Assembly: GCA_963921825.1 (NCBI GenBank)
Contig: OY997592.1
Span: 32,095,730-32,159,729, forward strand
Length of the DNA stretch: 64,000 bases
Origin: Erodium maritimum
Taxonomy: Eukaryota; Streptophyta; Magnoliopsida; Geraniales; Geraniaceae
Direction: 5' to 3'
The position numbers and the translations under genes were made by a program. Shown piece after piece: positions 22,128-32,600 of the stretch (position 1 is the stretch's first letter; every line of letters begins with the position of its first letter). The notes beneath the pieces were generated by a model. The model was not told the DNA's origin, made no database searches, and saw only the letters and a program-made list of their open reading frames with translations.

Positions 22128-24750
22128 TGTCACGCACCAAATCCGGTTTTGACCGGACTCCAGACGTGAGCTAAAAGTAATAATAATAAAGGTGAATTTA
22201 AAATAAAGAGTTCCTCTTCAAATAACCGTCAAAACAATAATTCCAACCATAAGAGTCGAAGCTCAAAAACCACAATGAAATAGTTTAGTACAAAAGAGAA
22301 AGTACGTCTCTAGACCATACTAGACTAAGACTCTCACTAGCTCCCAAGCTCCGAGAATCCCGCTAGATCAAATCCCGCTCAAAACCTGTAGAACAGTAGA
22401 TGAGAGGGGTGAGCTTTCGCTCAGTAGGAAAAAGTAGTAAAGGTGATGAGTTATTCGCTCACCACCACGGGTAACCGTCCAATTAGAGCATACTAGCAAG
22501 GCACAACAACTAAAGACATCAATAAGGAGACACATAACACAAACCGTACTTACACAAATATATTCATGCTCAATCACACCATTTACCAATCATCAAGCAC
22601 TCACACACAATAAAACAAACATAAGTCTCGTACGGCAGTCCTCTACGTCACCGGCTTCCACATCCCGACTCAACCATATCGTACCGGACCACACAACATC
22701 GGCCTAGATATCTTCCCGGACCACACAACATCGGGGTATAACTCACAATAACATACCGGATCGGCACGCACCTCGGTCGGAGGTATCTTCCCGGACCACA
22801 CAGCATCGGGGTACGGATCACACCATCCTCGGCCTAGATACCCTACAACGGAATACCCCCTCGATGTAGGTATCGTACCGGAACTCTGAACAGCGGGGGA
22901 CCACATACGTGGGACATCAACCTCGGCCTAGATATCCTACACCAGAAGCCTCCCTCGATGTAGATATCGTACCGGAACACCCCCATCTCGGAACATATTG
23001 TATCGAATCACAACCACGAATATCTGAAACACATACCACACCAAACAATCTCACCGAAACACATCACATTGGTCTATCAATCACCCGATCATATCACACG
23101 GCATTAGTTCACGTCATACCGAAACATATCATACTTGACATATACTACCAACATCTCATACCGAGCATATCATATCATGATCCTCAATTTAACAACATAC
23201 AAACCACATAACAAGTGTTACAGGTCCTCAATCACAACAACACAATCAACACGCAATCCTACGGGTCCAAAAGTGACCCACATGTGATACTACAGCACGG
23301 CAATTCCCATAATTTAAAGCGGTTAATCTAGTTATTCACATCCTACATGCGAGTCTACAATTATTCCGGTTATTCATATCCTATAGGCATACTAGTAACT
23401 TTCCGCAATTAAACCGATATTCGCTACTTTCCCCTACCTCGATCGCTATCCAAACGCTTAGTCAACGCGGGTCGCTAGTAGCCTCCTCCGCCGTGCTCGG
23501 GACCAACGTCTAAGATCACAAGACAATCCGAGAATTAATGCTAATTCAAAAGCGGTTTAACGAGAAAACAACCAAATTACTCCCGAGAAACAAAACATGG
23601 ACCGAAGGGAAATTGGGCCGGAACAAGGGCCAATCCGGGTGGCCCATAGGCCCGGTACCCGGCCCGGTCCGTGCGGCACACCGGCCCGGTACCCGGCCCG
23701 GTCCGTGCGGCACACCGGCCCGGTACCCGGCACGGTCCGTGCGGCACACCGGACCGCTACTTGCCACGGTCCGTGCGGCACACCGGCCCGGTACCTGGCA
23801 CGGTCTGTGCGACACTCTGGCCCGGTATCTGGCCCGGTCCGTGTGACATTCCGTGCCAAACTGGGCAGACCTCTTCTTCTTCCTCCCTCAACTTCGTTTC
23901 CACGAATTTCCAACCTCCAAACCTCCATTGATCACCCTACAAACCTCCAAAACAGTCCCAAAATCTCACTACTTCAATACCCATAGTGGGTTTCATCAAA
24001 ACAAAAAAAAACTTAGTTGATTTCTAACATCAAACTTCACTTTCTCCTCATAAATCATCAATTAATCAACAAGACCTCAAAACCCATCATACCCAACTAG
24101 TTTCAAGCCTTTTCTCTCAAACCCATAATGTAAACTTCAACAAAAACAAATTTGGTTTGAAGGTTTACCTTAGAAATGGAGAAAGGATGAGAATAGATGT
24201 GTTTTGGGGAAGATTTGTGTAGAAAAACACCCAAAGTAGCTTCCTTTTCCTCCCTTTCTTCTTCTTCAAGCAAAACAACCACTCTCTTTCTCTCTCCCTT
24301 GGTAAATTCGGCCAACACTAAGAAGATGAGCTGAAGTGCTCACCAAAGGCCCCTTTAACCTAATAGTGTAGTACCCAAAAAGCCCCCTTGCCCTTTCACC
24401 TCTCATGTCCAAGTTTTAAGGGTAAAAGGGTCATTTTTCCCTTATTGCTTCTCACCCAAGCCACCATGGACATGTGTCCATGTGGGGTCCACCTCTACCC
24501 AAAAAAATCTCTAGCTCAATTAATTTAATTCGGCTTAGTCTTTAATTAGGCTTAGTTTGACCCGGGTTTGAATTTTTTGCAAACTTACACAATTGAAAGG
24601 AAACGACCCAACTAAGCTAACCGTAACAACGGCTAAGTTTTTTGGGTCTCGGAAAGGTCCCAAATGACTCCCAGAGTCATCGGTTGACTTTTCCAGCGGA
24701 TAGTCAACTTTCGCCAGATTTCCCCAGTTCGACCGGGGGCGGTTCTTACA
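22128..24750 (-). repeat. 5' LTR of the gypsy element
   Basis: This LTR is the same family as 14597-17186 but differs in microsatellite length and in the 34-bp minisatellite. Here 23649-23852 holds six full copies (consensus start GGCCCGGTACCCGGCCCGGT). It starts TGTCACGCACC and ends TTCTTACA. It should carry the element's promoter, but I could not place a convincing TATA box. Confidence 0.95.
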
Positions 24751-25780
24751 CTCCAACTTTGGGTCCACGCCCATGGCCTCCCTCCGGCAGTCAGAACCAA
24801 AGCTACGGGGAAAACATTGGTTCGGCCCTAGGCCTTTGTGTCACAGTTTTGTGTGACAAATGGGGCCTTCGTTGGGGCGGAACGGTAAAGGAGCGCTTCT
24901 AGCACCTTATAGATCGCCCATTACGTCGTCAACTCCTCCTACGCTTCATAGAATTTTTGGACCCGCTATGCGTATCACTCACCTACACAAAATTATCGGT
25001 ACTCTGCTACAACTGTGGGTTGATAGGGCATCTACTTAAGGACTGCAACCGTGAGGTAAGGCTCCCACCACGATTTGGTTCTTCTATGCTTGAGTATCAG
25101 AAGGACCGTCAGGTGAAAGGATATGCGACCGACTGGGAGAAGGATGTATCCCCCAGCACTGTACCGAAGGGCACCTTGCATGGCGGAAGGGGCCCAATTG
25201 TATCCTCATCACTGTACTAAGGGTATAGAAGCCCGGGTAGCCGATCTGGTTGGAAGAACTTGGTGATCGGCCGCACCTCTAGAAGCCCCTCGAATCCAAG
25301 TCTCCTGCTTGGGCACAAAGATAGAAAGGGAGCATATGTTGGAGGACTGGAGATGGGATCTCTTGGGGAGCCCCAGGAAGATTAAGCTAGGGCGGGGAAG
25401 CAACCCTGTCAAGAGGAATGAAAGGAATCCACTGCTCTAGGGACTGGCCTTGGGAGGGGTCCCTGAAAAGAGCTCTGCCTCCTATTGAAATCAATGATCG
25501 CAGGTTCGATTTAACACAGTGAATGAAGCATGAAGGCTACACCTTGAGCATCAACCATTGGTTTCGTCATAGTTTAGTTTTATTTTCAGTTCTCCTTTAT
25601 GCCTCTTCCAACACCAGTTGTACCAGATCTTATGTCTTAGAGTTTTTTTTTGTAAAGAGACCTTTTGGGGCTCTATACAGTATAATGACTCTTTTATATT
25701 CCGTGGTCAGGGATTTACTCTTGATGTACTCACTTGTAGTTGAAATCTAATGGAATGAAATTGCACCTTTTTAGTCAAAA
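24751..25780 (+). pseudogene. LINE ORF1 derivative, 3' part and tail
   Basis: The LINE resumes after the gypsy element. TGGGTCCACGCCCATGGCC aligns with TGGGTTCATGCCAACGGAC of the LINE at 55.8 kb. A retroviral-type zinc knuckle, CYNCGLIGHLLKDCNRE, lies at 25005-25055. Downstream there is no endonuclease or reverse transcriptase. The sequence passes into a 3' region ending GAATGAAATTGCACC near 25770, like the tails at 41095 and 57040. This is an ORF1-only LINE derivative. Confidence 0.65.
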
Positions 25781-25884
25781 GAAAACATCACAATTTACAT
25801 ACCATCACTTCTTGTATGTAAGAGTATATGTGGTAATGTCTCATGTGTTTTTGGTTCTTATAAATAAAGGTGTCAACCCCTTGT

Positions 25885-26547
25885 TACGAGACTAAATTTG
25901 ACGAATCGATCCATGTGACTCACGACCTCACACAAGTCTCTTTCCCGAGCTTTGCAAGCCTTCGTGATCAGCCTAACCACTTTGTGGAAGAAAATTGATA
26001 AACAAACACAAGAAAAACAAGAACAATAAATGTAGAAGAAGAGATTGACGCTCAAAGTTGAGCTTTTGGCTTTATATTAAAGTATGAAGTAACTGATTTA
26101 CAAATGAGGTTGGAACCTCTACTTATACTACTCCAAGGAGATATTTATTTTATCTCTTAGTTACAACAATCAAGGGATTTCAAATTCAAATGCAAGTTGG
26201 TAAAATCAAGAGATATCAATCCCTTATTCTTCTCCATCTTGTCCCCACGCCCATGTGTCTGCCCATGTGGCGTTTCTTCCCTTGATTCATGCCCCTTGTT
26301 CACGCCTTGATGGAAAAACCCATCTTGACCATGCCAAGCACCTCTCGCATGCCTTGACCATGTCAAGCCCATGTTGTACCACCTTGGCCTGTGTCTTCCT
26401 CTTTTTCAACATATGCCATGCATGTGCCCTTGAACAAACCCACCTTTTCTCCATCACATGTCATGCATGTGCTTAGGACCGAGTCCATACTACTACTAAC
26501 ACATGCCCCGCACATGCCTATGACCTGATCAACTTTCGGTCCGTGAC
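25885..26547. mobile_element. Candidate insertion flanked by 11-bp direct repeat
   Basis: An exact CAACCCCTTGT occurs at 25874-25884 and 26548-26558, bracketing 663 bp of otherwise unexplained sequence. That sequence includes low-complexity CATGC-rich text at about 26230-26480. No clear terminal inverted repeats or TG..CA boundaries with a 5-bp duplication were found. It could be a small DNA element or a retroelement fragment, or the repeat could be chance. Confidence 0.3.
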
Positions 26548-26558
26548 ACAACCCCTTG

Positions 26559-27294
26559 TATTAGACACACCAAAAAAACACCAACACTCTCTACTCTCCA
26601 CTTCTCAAGTGCTCTTTCTTGTATGCTTGATAACCAGCCCGCAGACACCAACCTTCGTATTATTTTGAGCTATCGGTGTCTTGGTGTTGGTTCCATCCAA
26701 ACTCGATTCTATAAACATGATCTTACAACACGTTATCAGTACGACTTGCTCTACCGTTCAAGTATCAAAAGTTTGAACTTATTCATATTTAAAGTCATGT
26801 TTGCATGCTTAAGCGATGACTTCCTGATAAGTATGCTATGTGATCGCCAATTTCTATTGTATCTTACACATAAGAAATTTGATATTTATTGTATACTTCT
26901 GTTTTATTATTGATACTCGAAACTTTGAGACTTGTTGAAACTGAAGCATTTGGACATGAAGTTCCAAGATGAAAAATCACTTGCATGTAACAAGCAGCTT
27001 GGCTTAGGGCCTGAAGCTTGCAAATTTTCTATACATGATATATGGGTAATTTACCTATTCCATGGATTCACTCCCTGCACGATTATTTTGATTTTATGAG
27101 GTCACATGTTTGTAGCCTAAAGTTTAAAAATATGATGGTATGTTGGACCAGAAGTTCCAAATACCAGCGATATGATGTATGTTGGACCAGAAGTTCCAAA
27201 ACAAAGTACCAGCGACCTGAAGTCGGGTATGATAAAAATCAGATTTGTCATATTAAATTATCTTGACATACAATTATTCTGATCGATGTACAGG
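26559..27294 (+). other. Leader region of a degenerate copia element
   Basis: This non-coding stretch lies before the copia-like gag. At 26730-26745 it contains ACACGTTATCAGTACGAC, which resembles the primer-binding region found after the 5' LTR of many plant copia elements. I could not define an LTR boundary. At 27130-27215, GTTGGACCAGAAGTTCCAAA is repeated twice about 40 bp apart. No gene is seen. Confidence 0.35.
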
Positions 27295-28337
27295 ATGGGG
27301 AACCTGACAAAGTACCGGTATGCACCCCTCAAACTAGATGGAAAAAATTACTATGAATGGGTACTGGACACAACTCTCCATTTAAGATCTCAGAATCTTG
27401 GAGATACCATAATAGAAGGAAATAAAGAATCTGTGAAAAACAAATCCCATTCCATAATTTTAATTTGTCATCATATGCATAAAGACCTGCGGGTAGAATA
27501 TTTAGCTGACGAAGACCCACTTGAATTATGGGTTAAGCTCACGGAGAGGTTTGAACATATGAAAACAATAGCTCTCCCTCGAGCATTGTATGACTAGTCT
27601 AATCTCACGCTACAAGACTTTAAGTCTGTAAATGAGTACAATTCAACAATGTTTAAAATTGTATCCAAGCTTCGAAGTTTTGTAGAAAAGATAATTGATG
27701 AATCTATGATTGAGAAAACATTCTCCACATTTCACCCATCGAGTATTCTCCTACAACATCAATATCGAGAACGAAAGTTTTAGAAATTTACAGAGCTGAT
27801 TGCATGCATGCTCGTAGCTGAGCAAAACAACGAGTTATTAATGAAAAATCATCAAACTCGCCCTGTAGGCAATGCTCCATTCTCAAAAGTGAATGTGACA
27901 AGATATGATAGTAGCTTTGGACCCAGGCAAGCCTGAGGACCCTTTCATGGTCGAGGTCGGGGACATGGCCGTGGTCGTAGTCATGGTTATGGGCATAACA
28001 ACTCCCAACCTTATGGAATAGACAACAAGGTGTACCGCCAGAAGTAGAACAAATATGATAAACATGAGAAAGGAAAAGGACCATAGAACTAGACTCACAT
28101 ATATGCTGAAAGCAAGTGTTACCGGTGTGGTGGAACTGATCATTGGTCACTTGTTTTTCACGTATCAAACCACTTGGCAAAATTGTACCAAGAATCGATC
28201 AGGGGAAAAGAAAAGGTCGTTGAGACAAATTTTGTTGATCATGTGAAACATGTTGATGCTCCGATCAAGCTTACAGTCTCCGACTTCTTTAAAGATGATG
28301 ACGGAGATATAAGTTGTGATGAAAATGCGGCTTGAAT
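27295..28337 (+). pseudogene. Degenerate Ty1/copia gag
   Basis: From ATG 27295, MGNLTKYRYAPLKLDGKN and HMHKDLRVEYLADEDPLELW are typical of the plant copia gag domain. A stop (TAG near 27596) follows LPRALYD, and homology continues past it (SVNEYNSTMFKIVSKLRSF). It goes through a GRGRGHGRGRSHGYGH basic tract near 27950 to a zinc-knuckle-like CYRCGGTDHW near 28115. Several stops break it. No protease, integrase or RT follows; the sequence ends at the candidate MULE boundary near 28360. It is a truncated relic. Confidence 0.75.
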
Positions 28338-29646
28338 TTGAGTTATATATATATAGTAAAACCACCCTTATTGTGCAAACTACGAACGCACTGTGACCGC
28401 GCGATTTCTCTATTCTGATGTTAGCAAGGAGCGCAGGATGGCGCCACACGTCCAAAGAATGCGCGCCAGCTCATTTGAACGCGCCGCGTCACTGTGCGAA
28501 TAATAGCTCTGAATATATCATTTGGCGATATTTTAAAATATTCGTGCGACTGAAAAGAGGGAAATTTGTATTTTTTTTTTCCTTCTTCAACCTTGTGTCT
28601 TCCCGATTTCTGAGACAACTCTGCGTCGAAATCGATACTAATCTGACAAAACTCTCGTTCGAGATCGATACAACACGAAGCTCGACAAAACACACCACAA
28701 TTCGTCGACATTCGTCTAAAATACATGTAAGTTCTCAGATGTGTAAAATTATGTTATTTGTCGAATTTTCACAAAAAATCTACGATTCAAATCTGTTCTT
28801 TTGTTACTTTGCAAACTAGTAGATCAATTTTGTTGGAATTTATAGAGAAGTGCGTGTTTCAAAGAAACATGGCTTGATTTCATATAGTTGTACTGAATAT
28901 ACAGCGAAATATAGACACATAAAACTGAGATTGCTGAATTAAAAATAAGGAATTTATTCTGTTCACCCTAATTGTTGGAAGTTATGCAGAAATACTGGTT
29001 ATAAACAAAATGGGACTTGATTTGAGATAGTGCTAGAACCATCCACAAAGGGATGCTTCCATCCATCCATAATGGATATTAGCAATGGTAGGTTGAGAGT
29101 CCAACCACTAATATAGTGTTTTGTTTCGGTCCATACATAAAGGATATTAACACTAGTAGGTTGAGTGTTCAAACCATTGATGCGATGTGTTGTTTCGGTC
29201 ACTAGTATACACACTTGTTGTTGTTCACATCTTAACATTGCAACATGCACATCACTGATATTTTGAGTGGTCAACTACTAGTATTCTGTGTTTTCAGTTG
29301 CTAATATGTTGTATGAAAACTGCTTATACAGTGGTTTGTATGTCTAATTACTTATATGATGCATGTCGCTTTGTTCTACAGTGAGCACATAAATATGACT
29401 ACAACAAATAGTAATACCACATCGACAACACCTCGTGTAACAAGCCAAACAGCAAAAAAACCACCGCATGTGCCCACACCACGTGTGCCCACACCTGTAC
29501 TAGTAAACACAAGCACACGAACCCCTATACCTCATCCAGTAATAGCTGCAGAAGAGACATATGAGCCTGCCAACTCTGATAATACAGTGGCAGTGGATGA
29601 CATAGAGGCAGTAGGAGGCGTAACAAATATAAACCAACCACCTACA

Positions 29647-32600
29647 TGTAAGAACCGCCCCCGGTCGAACCGGTAAATTCTGGCGAAAGTTGACTTTCGG
29701 CCGGAAAAGTCAACCAATGACTCCGGGAGTCATTCGGGACCTTTTCGAGACCCAAAAGCTTAGCCGTCGTTACGGTTAGCTTAGTTGGGTCGTTTCCTTT
29801 CAAATGATGAATTTTACGAAAAAGTCAACTTTCGGTCAAACTAAGCATAATTAAATTAATTGAGCTGGGATTTTATTAGGTGGAGGTGGTCCCTACATGG
29901 ACACTTGTCCATGTTAGCTTGAAAGGGAAGAAAAGGGGCAAAAATGACTCATTTGAGCCTCACTAGTTGGTCTTGAGGAGGCTTTTTAGGGACTTCTCAC
30001 TTAGGTGTAAGACCCATTTTGGGTCACATTTCAGCTCACTTTTTGAGGTGTGGACTAAAAGGGAGGAGCAAAGGGAGAGCTTTCATTGAAGCTTGAAGAA
30101 GAAGCAAGAGAAAATGAGCTCCTTTAAGGTCATTTCTTCACCAAATCTTCTCAAAAACTTCACCATCTTCATCATCTCATCAGTCCAAAGGTAAGTAAGC
30201 TCTCACAATCTCATTTCAATCCATTTCAAGTTATAGGTCTCCTTAGAAATTGCATGAACTAGTTAAGTTTTTTAGTATTTGTTGTTATATGATGGTTTAA
30301 GAGAAGAAGGGGATTGATTTATGTAGAAATCAATTGGGTTTTTGGTTGTTTTGGTTGGAGATGTCACGCCCCGAATTCAGTATAACCGAAACCGGAACGC
30401 GAACGGTGAAGCAAGTAAAACAAAGTCTCAAATAGGTTAATAAACAGCTTTAAAAGCACCACTTTTATTAATCAAAACAATATTTTTTACCACCGAGTTT
30501 TAATTAAAAAAAACGAAAGACACGAAAACATGAGTGTACATCGCTAGACAACCCCGACATCCCGGACTCTCGCTCCCAGCTCTTCAAGCCTAGAGAGATC
30601 CTCCTAGTCTGCCTCGCGAACGATACCTGTAGGAAAAGCAGCAAAGGGTGAGCGTTTCGCTCACCACCACGGACACCAGACTGACTATGGCATACAACAG
30701 AAATGTCGGGAACACCGACAACAAACAATAACACAGGGGACTACTACCCCGAATCACATGTTAAACCCAACTGTCACACAAATCACTGCCAATTTCCCCA
30801 ACCATCTAAAACCCGTGCATGTAATGGAGACCCCAAATCAGAGACCGAACAACCATTCCATTAGTCACACCGACAAGGTAAAGCACATCCCTCACACGAT
30901 CCTATGTGCATTTACTTGTAACTTTCCTCAACCAAACCAGTATTCGCTACTCGCCCATACCTCAGAGGCCTGCGGGAAAAGTAGTAAAGGGGATGAGCGT
31001 TCCGCTCACCTCCACGGACACCCGTTCGATTATGGCATACTAGTAAAGTATCAACAACTTACCAATCTAAACAGGGCAAACAACTACCTCAAAATCTGAT
31101 ACCAAACTGTCACAACTGCTCACGATATCAATACCTCAAATACTCGCTCACGTAAGGGAAACCTCAAATGGGGATTATTTTCTCAACTAAGCAAAACACT
31201 ATTGCTCACCATATCAGCACCCCAATTACCCGATCACATAAGGGAAACCTCAAAACGGGGATCACGTTCTCAACTAAGCAAATCACTATTTCTCACAATA
31301 TCAATACCCTAATTACCCGAGGGGAAACCTCAAACAACCCACTCACGTGAGGGAAACCTCAAACCACCCGTCCACGTGAGGGAAACCTCAAACAACCCAC
31401 TCACGTGAGGGAAACCTCAAACCACCCGTTCACGTGAGAGAAACCTCAAACGACCCGCTCACGGGAGGGAAACCTCGTTCGTACAGCGTCGCAAGGCATC
31501 AACCCTAACCCCTCTCCGTGGTGAGACCCTGACACAGAGGCGCTGTATCACCACCGTAGGTTATTGATGAGTCTCGAACCCAAGACCTCACCCTTTAACA
31601 CATAACTTACGACCTTTGCAAACAAACGCAATCGTGAACAAAGTCACGCAATAACAACAATATCAACACACACAATGCACGCAAGATCACAAAGGATCAA
31701 CACACATACTGGACAACCACAAGCCTTAGCACTTTACCGATCGCGCGCCGGAAAGTACGACACACCTCACGGGGACCACATCCCTCGGCACTTTACCGAT
31801 CGCGCATCGGAAAGTACGACACACCTCACAGGCATAACTCAAGCCTCAACACTTTACCAATCGCGCGCCGGAAGGTACGACACACCTCACGGGGACCACA
31901 GCCCTCGGCACTTTACCGGTCGCACATCGGAAGGTACGATACACCTTTCGGGCATAACTCAAGCCTCAGCACTTTACCAATCACGCGCCGGAAGGTACGA
32001 CACACCTCACGGGGAACACAACCCTCGGCACTTTACCGGTCGCGCATCGGAAGGTACGACACACCTCTCGGGCACAACTCATCCAGGTATCACTAGAACA
32101 ATCACAATCACAACCAAATATCACACAATACTCCGCAAATAGAAAAATTAACATCACGACTAACTACCACTCAACAAGTCAGTCAACAACAAATGGGTTC
32201 AATACCCCACAGGCACACATGGCCACACACAAACACAATCAGTTCACTCAACCTACGGGCACAACCAGGTGCCCACATGTGATTCCTATCGCACGGTAAG
32301 TTTACTTAACCTACAGCACCACCAAGTGCCACATGCATTTCTATTGTTCGATACATTCACTTATACTACGACACCACCAAGTGTCACATGCATTTCTATT
32401 GTTCGATGAGTTCACTTATCCTACGACACCACCAAGTGTCACATGCATTTCTATTGTTCGATAAGTTCACTTATCCTACGACACCACCAAGTGTCACATG
32501 CATTTCTACTAATAACTTTCCCTAGTCAAGGCGATCACCCGCTTAGCCTCCTCTTTCCGCGGTCGGTGGCACGGTCTAAAGTGATCAAAATAATACACTT

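Larger units (their letters stand above)
14597..24750 (-). mobile_element. Full-length Ty3/gypsy retrotransposon (chromovirus-like)
   Basis: The element is 10154 bp, bounded by TG..CA, with a 5-bp target duplication CTCCA (14592-14596 and 24751-24755). It lies on the minus strand, so the right LTR is the 5' LTR. LTRs are 14597-17186 and 22128-24750. The internal order, read on the minus strand, is primer site, gag with zinc knuckles, aspartic protease, reverse transcriptase, RNase H, integrase, and a chromodomain-like C-terminus. This is standard Ty3/gypsy order. The LTRs differ by scattered substitutions and small indels, and the coding region has at least five in-frame stops and two frameshifts. 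The copy is therefore not recent and not autonomous. It inserted into a LINE ORF1 derivative. The clade (Tekay/Del-like) is inferred from the chromodomain-like C-terminus and long LTRs. Confidence 0.95.

Noticed and set aside
23538..23986. Several overlapping frames on both strands with repeated RPGTR/ARSVRHTGP
   Set aside because: They are translations of the 34-bp GC-rich LTR minisatellite.
31570..31595. Possible tRNA/SINE B box (complement GGGTTCGAGACTC)
   Set aside because: It lies inside an LTR and is repeated in the second copy at 61350, with no A box at suitable spacing.
31675..32142. 155-codon open frame with repeated ALYQSRAGRYDTPHG
   Set aside because: It is the same LTR array in the earlier copy. 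It has no start context and is shared only with the other LTR copy.
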